A stretch of DNA of 64,000 bases from JABDMH01 sp964428345. GTDB lineage: Bacteria; Bacteroidota; Bacteroidia; Chitinophagales; Saprospiraceae. The translations under genes and the position numbers were made by a program. Each line of letters begins with the position of its first letter. Position 1 is the first letter of the stretch. The notes beneath the pieces are model-generated. The model saw only the letters and a program-made list of their open reading frames with translations. It was not told the DNA's origin and searched no databases. The stretch lies in contig CAYRYD010000005.1 of the NCBI GenBank assembly GCA_964428345.1, positions 62,001 to 126,000 of the forward strand, written 5' to 3'. Below, piece by piece: positions 7,199-17,403 of the stretch.

Positions 7199-9990
7199 AG
7201 ATTTTTACCGTCCTGTTTTTTTGCCTTTCGTGGCTTGCCACGTCTCTTCAGGCAAGGGTCCTTTCGGTGCTGATAGAACAGAGGGATACTATTCTGGAAG
7301 GGAGGAATTGGGGCCAGGTTGGAGCTTATGAGTTACTCAAAGGAAAAGTATTTTTTGGCATAGATCCTTTGCTGCGACAGAACCAGGTCATCACAGATAT
7401 CGGTTATGCACCGGTCAATGAGAATGGTCTCGTCTTGTCGAGCGCAGATCTTGTAGTCTTAAAACCGGTGGATCCGGGTCAATCGAAAGTCGCACTGGTT
7501 GAGGTAAGCAACCGGGGTGGTAAATTTACACCGTCCTATTTCCTGAACGGAAACAGTAATGAGGCTAGTGCCGGCAATCCTGATTTTTTTGGTGACGGGC
7601 TTTTACTGAACCGGGGCATCACGATCATCTGGGTGGGTTGGCAGTTTGATGTTCCTGAAAGTGAGGATCTGTTGAATTTTATTACTCCGGTTGCGAAGTA
7701 TCCCGAAGGAAGCCCCATTATCGGACGGGTGCGCAGTGACTGGACTGTCGATGAAACCACTAATAATCTAAGTTTGGGACACCATACCCAGATAGCTTAC
7801 CCGGTCTATGATCCGACGGCTGATCTGCACGTTCTTACCCGACGCAAAGGGCGTGATGAACCCAGGGAAATCGTCGACCGGAACCTTTGGGATTTTGGCC
7901 GTTGGGAGAATGACAGTATAGTGTCAGATGACCGGACCATTTACAGTAAGAATGGTTTTGAAGGAGGCATGATCTATGAACTGGTCTATTACTCAGCCCA
8001 TCCTCCCCTGGTGGGAATGGGATTGGCTGCAGTCCGGGATATCATCGCCTATGCCAAATATGATGTGGAATGTATATTTCCCGTAGAATACGGCATCGCA
8101 GCAGGTGTTTCTCAGACCGGTCGGTTCTTACGTCATTTTAATTACCAGGGATTCAATGAGGATGAATCCGGTAGACGGGCATTTGATGGCATGATGATCA
8201 TCACAGCAGGAGGTGGCCGCGGTAGTTTCAATCACCGGTTTGCCCAGCCTTCACGTGATGCCCACCGTTATTCGGCTTTTTACTATCCCACCGACATTTT
8301 TCCGTTCTCCGGTCGCCGGCAGAGTGATCCGGTCACCGGTATCAATGATGGCATTTTATCACATTTACCCGCAAGTCTTCAGCCCAATATTATTACTGTG
8401 AATACGGGCTATGAGTATTGGGGACGCAGCGCCAGTCTGATTCACACGGATGTAGAAGGGAAGAACGATGTTTTACCTCAGGATAATGAACGCATTTACC
8501 ACATCGCGAGTGGCCAGCATTTTGTGGATGGGTTCCCACCGACCAGATTTCAAAACGGACTCTATATCGGTAACCCCCTGGAATTCAGACCTAATTACCG
8601 GGCCCTCCTGATCAATCTCCTGGATTGGGTAGTTGTCGGTAAGAGTCCGCCGGAAAGCAACTTTCCCCGGATCAGCAAAGGCGAGTTGGTTTCGTCCGCC
8701 GATGTGCATTATCCGGATCTGCCTTCCTTTACCCCGGGCAGATATCCACAGGTGGCCCGTCGGGTCGATTATGGACCGGAATGGCCTCAGGGTATAATCA
8801 ACTACCAGCCACCGGTCGTCGGCGAAGCCTTTCCCTCGTTGGTGCCCCAGGTGGATGCATTAGGTAATGAAATCAGTGGTATCCGCAATGCGGAAGTTGC
8901 CGTTCCACTGGCAAGCTACATACCTTATAGTTTACGTCGGGGGACGGCAGGGGGAAATGGGGAGATTGCCGATTTCCGGGGCACCTATATTCCACTGTCC
9001 ATCCAGGGGCACGCCCCCGGAGACGGGCGGATGACGATCCGGGAGATTTACACTGGCAAAGTCGACTATCTGACTAAAGTGAGAACCCACCTGGAATCGC
9101 TGGTTGAAAGTAGGTTTGTATTGCCCGAAGATATGCACCGGATCCTTGAGCGATCCAGGGACTATTGGAATTGGTTGCAACCATTTCCGATGCGGGGCAC
9201 CAAACAGGTATCCATGATGTCGTACAATATCCGGTTTGATAATCCGGAAGATGGAGCGAGTCGTTGGGATGCCCGGAAATCGCAGGTTTATGAGGTCATT
9301 GCTGATCAGAACCCCGATTTCTTTGGCATGCAGGAAGCACTGCTACACCAGTGTAAGGATGTGGAAAAAGCTTTGCGATCTTACCGATGGATCGGCGTCG
9401 GTAGAGAAGACGGCAAGAACGAGGGAGAGTTTTCACCTCTTTTTTATCAGCGCAAAAAGTGGAAGTTGCTCGAATCGAATACTTTCTGGCTTAGCGATAC
9501 ACCAGATCAACCATCAAGGGGATGGGACGCTGCTCTGCCACGGATAGTAACCTGGGGAAAGTTTGAAGAGAAAAAAACCGGAAAGATCATTTATGTTTTC
9601 AACACTCATTTCGATCACCGGGGTGTCGAGGCAAGAATTCGAAGTGCCGCTTTAATCAGGCAGAAAATTCAGGAGATTGCCGGCACAGAGAGTTTTCTGC
9701 TGAGTGGAGATTTTAATGTAAATCCTTCGTCGCAGGCTTACCTGACACTGACCAGGCCCGATGAGCAACTGACCGTTTTTGACAGCAAATTGTTGTCTCT
9801 CTCGAACCCTCAGGGACCCCGGGGTACATTTTCCGGATTTAGAGTCAGAGAAAATCTGCCCCGGGATCAGATCGACTACATTTTCTGCAGCCAGGATTTT
9901 GATGTAAACGGCTTTGAGGTAATCGTCAAATCGCGTGATGGTCTTTATGCCTCCGACCATTTTGCCGTAGTGGCAAGGGTTTATTATTGA
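7195..9990 (+). CDS. Secreted alpha/beta hydrolase fused to an EEP-family nuclease/phosphatase domain
   Basis: A 931-residue protein with an N-terminal signal peptide (hydrophobic to about residue 20, LQA cleavage region). Residues ~20-660 resemble the large 'alpha/beta hydrolase domain' family (Abhydrolase_10), with GVSQTGR giving a probable nucleophile Ser306. Residues ~669-931 start with MSYNIRFDN and contain GMQEA, NTHFDHRG, SGDFNVNP and SDHFAV. These are the hallmark motifs of endonuclease/exonuclease/phosphatase (Mg-dependent EEP) enzymes. Both halves appear intact in one frame. It is coupled by a 4-nt overlap to the CPBP protease gene. Substrates are unknown; it may be an esterase plus phosphodiesterase acting outside the cytoplasm. 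Confidence 0.8.
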   Translation: MKIFTVLFFCLSWLATSLQARVLSVLIEQRDTILEGRNWGQVGAYELLKGKVFFGIDPLLRQNQVITDIGYAPVNENGLVLSSADLVVLKPVDPGQSKVALVEVSNRGGKFTPSYFLNGNSNEASAGNPDFFGDGLLLNRGITIIWVGWQFDVPESEDLLNFITPVAKYPEGSPIIGRVRSDWTVDETTNNLSLGHHTQIAYPVYDPTADLHVLTRRKGRDEPREIVDRNLWDFGRWENDSIVSDDRTIYSKNGFEGGMIYELVYYSAHPPLVGMGLAAVRDIIAYAKYDVECIFPVEYGIAAGVSQTGRFLRHFNYQGFNEDESGRRAFDGMMIITAGGGRGSFNHRFAQPSRDAHRYSAFYYPTDIFPFSGRRQSDPVTGINDGILSHLPASLQPNIITVNTGYEYWGRSASLIHTDVEGKNDVLPQDNERIYHIASGQHFVDGFPPTRFQNGLYIGNPLEFRPNYRALLINLLDWVVVGKSPPESNFPRISKGELVSSADVHYPDLPSFTPGRYPQVARRVDYGPEWPQGIINYQPPVVGEAFPSLVPQVDALGNEISGIRNAEVAVPLASYIPYSLRRGTAGGNGEIADFRGTYIPLSIQGHAPGDGRMTIREIYTGKVDYLTKVRTHLESLVESRFVLPEDMHRILERSRDYWNWLQPFPMRGTKQVSMMSYNIRFDNPEDGASRWDARKSQVYEVIADQNPDFFGMQEALLHQCKDVEKALRSYRWIGVGREDGKNEGEFSPLFYQRKKWKLLESNTFWLSDTPDQPSRGWDAALPRIVTWGKFEEKKTGKIIYVFNTHFDHRGVEARIRSAALIRQKIQEIAGTESFLLSGDFNVNPSSQAYLTLTRPDEQLTVFDSKLLSLSNPQGPRGTFSGFRVRENLPRDQIDYIFCSQDFDVNGFEVIVKSRDGLYASDHFAVVARVYY

Positions 9991-10015
9991 TTGAATTATC
10001 TAAATCAGGTCGAAA

Positions 10016-10954
10016 TTACCAGTTGCGGTCCTTTAAGTAAGCATCCAATTCAGCCCTGGACATCGGTAACTTGTCCGGATTAGCATCCAGCCAGCTCAGG
10101 AAATCCGTTTTAATTTCCTCCGTCCACCGGGTATCGATCTGTCCGGGTGTCCATTTGCCTTCCCGCAGGCGTTGATGACCGAATGCATCTCTGAGCGCAA
10201 TAAATTCAGACTGGATGACCACCTGTTCAACCAGGTGGGCAGGAATAAAAATCACCCCATTCTTTTTTGCCAGCACTGCATCGCCGGGGAAGACGGTGGC
10301 TCTTCCGATCCGGATTGGTGCATTAATCGATGCCAGCATCATCTGTTGGATAAAGGATGGGTCATAACCCTTGATCCAACCGTTGAAACCGTCGATTTTT
10401 TCCAAACCTTCTACATCCCTTACTGAACCGTAGAAGATCACGCCATTTTGCGAATGGGCGTAAATTGAATTTCCCAGGTTATCACCAATCAGGGTACCAT
10501 CGACGATTTTACCGTAGCTATCGGCCACATAGACATCTCCGGTTACCAGGACATCAATAGGCCATGAATTGGTACCGCCAATTCTTCCTTCAGTCTCTCC
10601 CTGCTTTTTGATCAGATCATTCCAATCAGGCCTCAAAGGCATATATTGGGCAGTCACTACCCGTCCGGCCATAACCTGATCTGGTTTCAGAACCATCCAA
10701 TCTCCTTCAAACTGGTTGTGGTAACCCAGATTGCGCAGGGTTCCCCAGGCCTCCTCCATTGAAATGTTTTTTAGACGTTCCAGCAACCGGTCGCTGACCT
10801 TTGGTCTACCATCGGCAAAGCGTTCACCGGTCCATTCCGGAGTCAGGGCTTTTATCTGTTCGGGGGTGGGAGTGACCTGAACTGCCTGACTGTAAAGAGC
10901 AGTACACAAAACCGTCATCAGGGTCAGGAGAGGTAAATACTTTTTAAAATTCAT
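10016..10954 (-). CDS. Exported RraA-like (HMG aldolase/demethylmenaquinone methyltransferase-like) protein
   Basis: From the ATG at 10954 the protein is 312 residues and starts MNFKKYLPLLTLMTVLCTALYS, a convincing signal peptide. A longer frame from 11044 exists but would bury this signal. The central domain has the RraA fold pattern: GRVVTAQYMP, DVLVTGDVYVADSYG, GTLIGDNLGNSIY, GDAVLAKKNGVIFIP. The RraA family includes regulators of RNase E and 4-hydroxy-4-methyl-2-oxoglutarate/oxaloacetate lyases. A periplasmic version suggests a role on an imported compound rather than on RNase E. It is the last gene downstream of susD on the same strand (175-nt gap). Confidence 0.75.
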   Translation of the reverse strand: MNFKKYLPLLTLMTVLCTALYSQAVQVTPTPEQIKALTPEWTGERFADGRPKVSDRLLERLKNISMEEAWGTLRNLGYHNQFEGDWMVLKPDQVMAGRVVTAQYMPLRPDWNDLIKKQGETEGRIGGTNSWPIDVLVTGDVYVADSYGKIVDGTLIGDNLGNSIYAHSQNGVIFYGSVRDVEGLEKIDGFNGWIKGYDPSFIQQMMLASINAPIRIGRATVFPGDAVLAKKNGVIFIPAHLVEQVVIQSEFIALRDAFGHQRLREGKWTPGQIDTRWTEEIKTDFLSWLDANPDKLPMSRAELDAYLKDRNW

Positions 10955-11129
10955 GATAGTAATATTTGTTAAACCTAAAAATAGTGGTTTCAGAGTTACA
11001 TTTTTGGCAGTGGAGGAAGATAACAAACTCCGGGAAAAGGGCATGTCTTCGAAGGGTTAAATGGCAGAGGCAGAAAAAAATTCTGCCTCTGGGTGATTCT
11101 ACCAATTCTAAAGTATGAAAATCCCTATT

Positions 11130-12656
11130 TTATTTTTTATCCCACCATACCCTGGTATCTAACACGTCGGGTCCCTGCCGGGCAATAGCATCGTTTACGT
11201 TTTGAGTGTTGACTCCGAGTTCAGCCGAAGGATAGGTCAAACGCCGGATGAATTGCTCGCTGGTTAAATCCTGACTTGGGAAAGGATTGGGAACGAGATC
11301 CGGATAACCGCTACGCCGGAAATTGGCCCAGGCTTCTGGTCCGCTGGGAAAAGAAGCTACCCAATATTGATTATTGATCTGCTCCAGGGCATTATTGGCA
11401 TCAAAAGGATTGGCGGCCAGATAGCTGTCAATATCTTCGCTGGCAATCGCTGCGTTGACGTCAAAATCAGCCATTTGCTCCATATGAGCCCTAACGCCGT
11501 TGGCATAGTAGGTAGCAGCATCTCCACTGACCCAACCTCTTACGGCAGCTTCCGCCAGCAGCAGTTGCGTTTGTGCATGAGTCACCAAAAACATCGGAGC
11601 ATCCACTTTCATCACCCGGAGTCGGTCTGCCTGACTGAAGTCATAAAAACTGGCCAACCCAAGTTGCGCCGCCACCCCGACAATAGTACTGTTATCATGT
11701 CCCATTGGCATGCCAATTTGCACGGCCGGGTCATTGGTGGCGACATCAGGCCTTTGTTCAGGACCGGATTTTGCTCCTACATAACGGATGGCTATAGCTG
11801 CCAGTCTCGGGTCATTATGTGCTTTCAGGTAATCGACAAAAGAATTGACCAGGTAGTAGTTGTTGGCTTCCGTACCGTTGAGGGTAACCCCAAAGCCATT
11901 GCGATAGTTGTTATCATGCTTGACCAACCAGTTATCTTCATTGGACTGCATGACTCCCTGGGCTGCCGATTGCACAACCTGTTGAGCCTGGGACGGATCA
12001 ACCTTGCTCAGGCGCATTCCGGCCCGTACAAGCAGCGAATTACCCAGTCTTTTCCATTTTTCCACATCGCCGCCATAGTTGATTTCACTGGTCTCTATTC
12101 TTCCACCGGCATTCAGGGCGGCAACCGCTTCCCTCAATTCCTGGATCAAAGCCGGATAAATACTTTGCTGGCTATCGTAAATGGGCAGTACAATCTGATC
12201 GGTAAAGCCTTTACCACCCTCTATATAGGGAATATCTCCGTAGGTATCGGTCAATACCATAAAGGCATATGCCTGAACAATCCTTGCCATCTGCAAAAGG
12301 TTACTTCGTTCCGGAACTCCTTCCGTCCGGGCAATGACATCCCGGGTGTGCCGGATTACAGAACGGAAATAATCGACCCACATGCCTTCCGTTGAATTGC
12401 GGTTGTCCTGATTATAGTTGGCACCGGTGAGTACACCCGAGTTCGGGCTGATGATGTATTGGACAATGCCTACATCATACACCAGCGAACCTCCCGGAAA
12501 GGATAATCCAATGCTGGCGTTATTTAAAATAAAAGCGGGATCAATAGAGGTAGGACTGACTTTATTGGTGTTGAGATCGTCAAATCCATCATCGCAGGAA
12601 GCTGCGAACAATAAAATCAAAGAGATAGCAAGAAAATTATGAATAGTTTTTTTCAT
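11130..12656 (-). CDS. SusD/RagB-family outer-membrane lipoprotein
   Basis: A 508-residue protein with a lipoprotein signal (LLFAASCDDGFDDLN, acylated Cys at ~21) and the TPR-like helical content of SusD homologues, closest in feel to the SusD/RagB-like 'SusD_2' type (NTNKVSPTSIDPAFILNNA). It caps the SusC channel at the cell surface and binds the ligand. It lies 11 nt downstream of the SusC gene, the usual order. No specific sugar can be read from the sequence, and no glycosidase is found in this locus. Confidence 0.92.
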   Translation of the reverse strand: MKKTIHNFLAISLILLFAASCDDGFDDLNTNKVSPTSIDPAFILNNASIGLSFPGGSLVYDVGIVQYIISPNSGVLTGANYNQDNRNSTEGMWVDYFRSVIRHTRDVIARTEGVPERSNLLQMARIVQAYAFMVLTDTYGDIPYIEGGKGFTDQIVLPIYDSQQSIYPALIQELREAVAALNAGGRIETSEINYGGDVEKWKRLGNSLLVRAGMRLSKVDPSQAQQVVQSAAQGVMQSNEDNWLVKHDNNYRNGFGVTLNGTEANNYYLVNSFVDYLKAHNDPRLAAIAIRYVGAKSGPEQRPDVATNDPAVQIGMPMGHDNSTIVGVAAQLGLASFYDFSQADRLRVMKVDAPMFLVTHAQTQLLLAEAAVRGWVSGDAATYYANGVRAHMEQMADFDVNAAIASEDIDSYLAANPFDANNALEQINNQYWVASFPSGPEAWANFRRSGYPDLVPNPFPSQDLTSEQFIRRLTYPSAELGVNTQNVNDAIARQGPDVLDTRVWWDKK

Positions 12657-12667
12657 GATTATCCGAT

Positions 12668-15600
12668 TTAGAATTTAACATTAAGATTAAATCCAAGGCT
12701 GCGGGTCGAGGGTACTCCGGAACCTTCCAATCCGACAACGTTATCTGAGGTATAGTTGAAAGTTTCCGGATCGATATTGGGCACCCACTTCTTGATCATC
12801 AGCACATTATTGGCGACAAAACTCAGCACGACCGAGCGGACAGGGATTTTATCCGTTAGAAACTTTGTAAAGTCATATCCGGCCGTAATTTGACGCAGCT
12901 TCCAGTAGCCCGCGTTGTATACCACGGGTTCGACCAACTGTTGTGACCGGACCACTTCCCAATAAGGCTGAACTCCTGCAGCGACCGTATTCACTTCTCC
13001 CTGTTCATTGACACCGACTCCAACAACACCGCCCTCGCGGCCTTCCAGAGTAATCTTGTGTAATCCATGCCGGATGGCATTGAAATTGGTGCCTGACATC
13101 ATTTTTGCACCCAATTTGAAATCGATCAGGAAGGAGAAATTAATTCCCTTATAGTCAAAGCCGTTTGTGAAGCCGCCGACCCATTTGGGTAAAGCACTTC
13201 CGAAATAGATCAGACTGGTCGATCTCAGAGGAATCCCATTACCACCAAATACCTGTCGACCCTGTGCATCAAAACGGTAACCAAAACCAGTCAGTTGACC
13301 CAGTTCTTCGCCCACCACATGGTGCAGGAATCCATTGAATACATGGGCACCTACCCGGATATTTTCACCCGGCTCATCGGTCAGCAGGCTTAATACTTTC
13401 GTTTTATTATAGGAACCGTTGAAGGTAAAATCCCAACTCAGGTTGGCGGTTTTGACCGGTACCAGATTCAACAACATCTCTATGCCCTGATTGCGACTTT
13501 CCCCACTGTTGATCAGCGTATTCACAAAACCGGACGCATCGGATATCGTAGCAGATACGATCTGGTCCTGGGTGATTTTGTGATAAACAGCCAGATCAAG
13601 GTTTACCCGGTTTCTAAACATTCGCAAATCCAGACCGATCTCGGTTTCGGAGGTTCGCATCGGCTTCAGATTGGGGTTTGGCAACTGATTGCCGGAAGAA
13701 CCCCCAACGGGCTGCAATGCACCATCCGGATTGGCAAACAGATTGGCATTGATCCCGTAGAAAAGCACATCGGAATATGGTGCAACGTCGGTATCACTAC
13801 CCACCTCGGCGTAGGCAGCCCTGATTTTTCCAAAGTTTAACCAGGAAGGTAGACTGCCAAAAGACTCGCTAAATACATAACTGGCAGATACCGAAGGATA
13901 TAAGATGCTGCGGTTTTCAGCCGACAAGGTCGAAAACCAATCGTTTCGAACGGTACCATTCAGGTAGAACTGTCTTCTGAACGACAATTCAACCGATCCA
14001 TAGAGTGAATTGACCGCCCGCTCTGACAATGCATAGGTCGGATCCTTAACCCGGGCATTCTGCACGGTATAGAGATCCCTGACTACAAAGTCTGTCACTG
14101 CAACCCGGTTTCGGTCAAGACGCCGGCGCATTTGGTTGCCTCCGGCAGTAACGTCGATCCCAAATTCACCAAACTCCCTGGTGGCTGCCAGCAGAAGGTC
14201 CATATTGGTTTCCCTGAAGCGCACACTTTCCTGGGTATAAGTACCGTTGACAAAACCAGCCGGTGCCGGACCGAGAGAGGCCTTGCCGGTGGGCAGGCCG
14301 TTGAAGTCCTGATCTCTTGACCAGTAATCCTGTCCAACCCTTCCCTGGACATACAACCAGGGCAGTAGATTATAGCGTATGGATATGTTACCGAAAATCC
14401 GGTCTCTGACTATATTGTTAAATTGCTCGGATAATACCCAATAGGGATTGGTCCGGTTGCGAAAACGGGAATACACAAATTCGTTGCCATCGGCATCAAA
14501 TTTTTTCTCCTCCAGCAAATCAAATGGCATGGAGTTGGCCATATTATAAAGCGATGTTGGTATACTGTTATCCTGTTCGGCAACGTTTGGAGGATTATCA
14601 TTTTTTTCGTTGGAGTAATTGACATTCCCCTCAAAACTCAGTTTCTCGGACAACAAATAGCTAAATCCGAGATTAATCGTCTTACGAACGTATTCGTTGT
14701 TGGGAGTTATACCAAGACTTTTCAGATTGGACAAGGACAGATTGAATCCGCCCTTTTCGCCACCGGAAGAAAGAGAAAGTGAATTGTTTAGATTTTGACC
14801 ATTCCGGTAAAATTTCCGGATGAAATCCCTTTGAGGCTCGTAGGGTACCGTGACACCGTCAAACAGGACCTGGGTCATGTTCGGCTGAAATTTTTCACCA
14901 AAAGACCACTGCCCGGAAGTGGGATTGGGCGAGGTAGGTCGGACTCCGTTTTCACCCTGGCCATATTCATACTGATAGTCGGTAAAGTCAAGAGGTACCT
15001 CATTGGTATAATTAATATTGTAGCTAACACCAATACCCCTGGTGTCGCCTTTACTTTTGGTCCGGATCATGATAACTCCATCCTTGGCTCTGGATCCATA
15101 CAGCGCTGCCGCTGCCGCTCCCTTAAGTACCGTCATGCTCTCGATATCATCCGGATTTATACTCTGCAATCCGTCACCTCCATCCGAAAACACACCACCC
15201 CCCTGTACACCCAGTGCTCCGTCGGCACCCTGGTTGCCGGGATTCGTACCAAAATTGGTGTTGTCTATCGGAATACCATTGACTACGATCAGGGGGTTGT
15301 TCTGACCGGAAATCGATGATTGGCCGCGGATCCGTACTTTTGATGTCCCACCCGGACCGGTACCGAGCGAAGAGATATTCACTCCGGCGATCTTGCCCTG
15401 CAGGGTATTCATGAAATTGGAACTCCGATTGACATTGATTTCGTCAGCGGATACACTGGCGGTGGCATATCCAAGCTTCTTGGCCTCTTTTTGGATACCC
15501 AGGGCTGTAATAACCACTTCACCCAATTGTTCAATTTCGGAGATCAGTGCTACAATGATTGATGTTTGATTGAGAATGGAAACCTCCTGGGTGGCATAAC

Positions 15601-16237
15601 CGGTATAGGATACCACTATTGTACTGGCATCATCGGGAACCGACAATTCGAAGCTGCCATCCAGATCGGTAACGGTACCGATCGAGGTGTTCTTGACAAT
15701 AACGTTGGCCCCGGTAAGGGGAGACCCGTCAGCTGCATCGGTCACTACACCCCTGATGATTTTATCCATTTTTAACGGCTGAATTTTCCGGGTCTGATCA
15801 CGGGTAGACTGGAAAGAAAGCTTTTCGAGCATTGATACATTCGAGGTCAACGTCTCTTCCCGGTTCTTTTCATCTGACGAAGCAGTTTTTTTTGCCGAAA
15901 GGATGATCGCATAATTGCGGGACCCGATTTTTTCAAAAGTCAACCCTGAACCGTACAACAGTGACTCAAGATTCTTTTCAAGTTTTCCTTTTCTTGAATT
16001 TTCGTTCGATACAACGATGTTTTTTACCACCGAGATATCATAGGTGAAAAATACGTTGTGCTGATCACTCAGCTGATCAAGGGCATCTTCCAAAGCGATG
16101 ATTCCGGAGGATCCGGTTGACCAGTCAAAATGATTGTTATCCTGGACCATGGCCAGTTCCTGCGCGTTTAAATATGAACCCGCAGAAATGGCGATCAGGA
16201 CGAAAATGCATTTTAAGTTTCTTAAATGAATTGTCAT
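12668..16237 (-). CDS. SusC/RagA-family TonB-dependent transporter with STN domain
   Basis: A 1189-residue outer-membrane protein. Order of parts: signal peptide (residues 1-25), STN secretin/TonB N-terminal signalling domain (~45-110), carboxypeptidase-regulatory-like beta-sandwich (~160-245, DAADGSPLTGANV), plug domain with the SusC signature GSRAKDGVIMIRTK (~380), then a 22-strand barrel ending in an aromatic-terminated strand (FNLNVKF). The STN domain implies signalling to the FecR-type anti-sigma factor encoded upstream. It imports a ligand captured by the neighbouring SusD using TonB energy. Confidence 0.93.
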   Translation of the reverse strand: MTIHLRNLKCIFVLIAISAGSYLNAQELAMVQDNNHFDWSTGSSGIIALEDALDQLSDQHNVFFTYDISVVKNIVVSNENSRKGKLEKNLESLLYGSGLTFEKIGSRNYAIILSAKKTASSDEKNREETLTSNVSMLEKLSFQSTRDQTRKIQPLKMDKIIRGVVTDAADGSPLTGANVIVKNTSIGTVTDLDGSFELSVPDDASTIVVSYTGYATQEVSILNQTSIIVALISEIEQLGEVVITALGIQKEAKKLGYATASVSADEINVNRSSNFMNTLQGKIAGVNISSLGTGPGGTSKVRIRGQSSISGQNNPLIVVNGIPIDNTNFGTNPGNQGADGALGVQGGGVFSDGGDGLQSINPDDIESMTVLKGAAAAALYGSRAKDGVIMIRTKSKGDTRGIGVSYNINYTNEVPLDFTDYQYEYGQGENGVRPTSPNPTSGQWSFGEKFQPNMTQVLFDGVTVPYEPQRDFIRKFYRNGQNLNNSLSLSSGGEKGGFNLSLSNLKSLGITPNNEYVRKTINLGFSYLLSEKLSFEGNVNYSNEKNDNPPNVAEQDNSIPTSLYNMANSMPFDLLEEKKFDADGNEFVYSRFRNRTNPYWVLSEQFNNIVRDRIFGNISIRYNLLPWLYVQGRVGQDYWSRDQDFNGLPTGKASLGPAPAGFVNGTYTQESVRFRETNMDLLLAATREFGEFGIDVTAGGNQMRRRLDRNRVAVTDFVVRDLYTVQNARVKDPTYALSERAVNSLYGSVELSFRRQFYLNGTVRNDWFSTLSAENRSILYPSVSASYVFSESFGSLPSWLNFGKIRAAYAEVGSDTDVAPYSDVLFYGINANLFANPDGALQPVGGSSGNQLPNPNLKPMRTSETEIGLDLRMFRNRVNLDLAVYHKITQDQIVSATISDASGFVNTLINSGESRNQGIEMLLNLVPVKTANLSWDFTFNGSYNKTKVLSLLTDEPGENIRVGAHVFNGFLHHVVGEELGQLTGFGYRFDAQGRQVFGGNGIPLRSTSLIYFGSALPKWVGGFTNGFDYKGINFSFLIDFKLGAKMMSGTNFNAIRHGLHKITLEGREGGVVGVGVNEQGEVNTVAAGVQPYWEVVRSQQLVEPVVYNAGYWKLRQITAGYDFTKFLTDKIPVRSVVLSFVANNVLMIKKWVPNIDPETFNYTSDNVVGLEGSGVPSTRSLGFNLNVKF

Positions 16238-16280
16238 ATGCCTTCCCTTTTAGAATGAAAAAAGTATTGTTTTGAATTAT

Positions 16281-17291
16281 TTAATTTTTAAGGATTATTT
16301 TATTCTTTTCAATGCTTGCATTTACATTGAAAAGTAATTCTGTCATTCTTATAAACTCGTTAAGGTCGTCAGTAGGAAGTGCCCCGTTGATGTGGTTTTG
16401 GAGTAATTTTGTATCCATAACCCGCACCTCTTTACCATACGTATTCCGGATATCCGCAATGACTTCAGACAACGAAGCATTGTTGTAAATTAGATAGCCG
16501 GTTTTCCAGGAAACCAGTGATTCTGCCTGCCTGGATGACTGTTTTATAATCTCATGGTGATCGTCGGTAAACTGAGCAAGGTCTCCCGGGTCTAGAAAAA
16601 GTTCCTGTTCTGCTTTTTCAGACTGGTTGAGCATGAGTTTGACCCGGCCTTGCTCGAGGTATACTTTGGTAGTTCCGGGCCGGGAATTAACGTTAAAGTG
16701 GGTGCCCAAAACTTCAATGTCCAGCTTTGAGGTATGCACGGTAAATTTTGAACCGGTTGCGTATCCTTCCCTGACTTTAAAATAGGCTTCTCCTTCGAGC
16801 CAGACTTCCCTCAAGTCTTTTTCCCATTGATCTCCCAAAGTCAATTTTGAATTGGCGTTAAGGTCGACTATTGTGCCATCCGGGAGATTTATCTTTTTCC
16901 GTTCGCCGTATTGCGATACATAGATAAGACGATCATCCGCTTTAATCAGATAGGGGTATACTTTGAATGAAATGAGACACAGGAGCAAGGTAGCTGCCAG
17001 AGAAAGGCTTATACGGCGAAGGCGTAGCTGTTTTTTATGCCGATGAATTTTCACCATCAACTGCTGGTGCAAAATTTTTTTCCGGGCCGGTTGAAGGCGA
17101 TCACCTGACAGGCTGGTTGCCGCTATGACCAGTTCTCTGGCCAGCGATATTTTTTCATCTTGTGATGGATTATGATGAATAATGTGCTGCCAATAATGCT
17201 GGTCATGGACGTTAGGTTGTAACACCCATCGTCGGAAGTCCGGATTACGGGCCAACTCATCGGTAGAGAGGTTCTCAATATTATTCAACAT
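16281..17291 (-). CDS. FecR-family anti-sigma factor
   Basis: A 336-residue single-pass inner-membrane protein. The N-terminal ~110 residues are cytoplasmic (sigma-binding), one transmembrane helix lies at about 115-133 (SLAATLLLCLISF), and the periplasmic part has a FecR domain (INLPDGTIVDLNANSKL) and a C-terminal DUF4974-like domain (YLIYNNASLSEVIADI). It receives the signal from the STN domain of the SusC protein and releases the sigma factor. It sits between the sigma and susC genes on the same strand, the standard arrangement. Confidence 0.9.
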   Translation of the reverse strand: MLNNIENLSTDELARNPDFRRWVLQPNVHDQHYWQHIIHHNPSQDEKISLARELVIAATSLSGDRLQPARKKILHQQLMVKIHRHKKQLRLRRISLSLAATLLLCLISFKVYPYLIKADDRLIYVSQYGERKKINLPDGTIVDLNANSKLTLGDQWEKDLREVWLEGEAYFKVREGYATGSKFTVHTSKLDIEVLGTHFNVNSRPGTTKVYLEQGRVKLMLNQSEKAEQELFLDPGDLAQFTDDHHEIIKQSSRQAESLVSWKTGYLIYNNASLSEVIADIRNTYGKEVRVMDTKLLQNHINGALPTDDLNEFIRMTELLFNVNASIEKNKIILKN

Positions 17292-17403
17292 GGTCTAAAA
17301 TGGCAGGCAGGATCACCTGCCCCTATTTTACTTAGTCGCATTAAAAGTCAAAGGATAACCTTCCTTTTAAAAAAAAATCGCGGATTTTTTAGGAACACCA
17401 ATT

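Noticed and set aside
11367..12395. 342-codon plus-strand reading frame
   Set aside because: It lies antisense to the clear SusD-like lipoprotein gene and has no domain or signal of its own.
14795..15319. 174-codon plus-strand reading frame
   Set aside because: It is antisense to the SusC plug domain, which is unambiguous.
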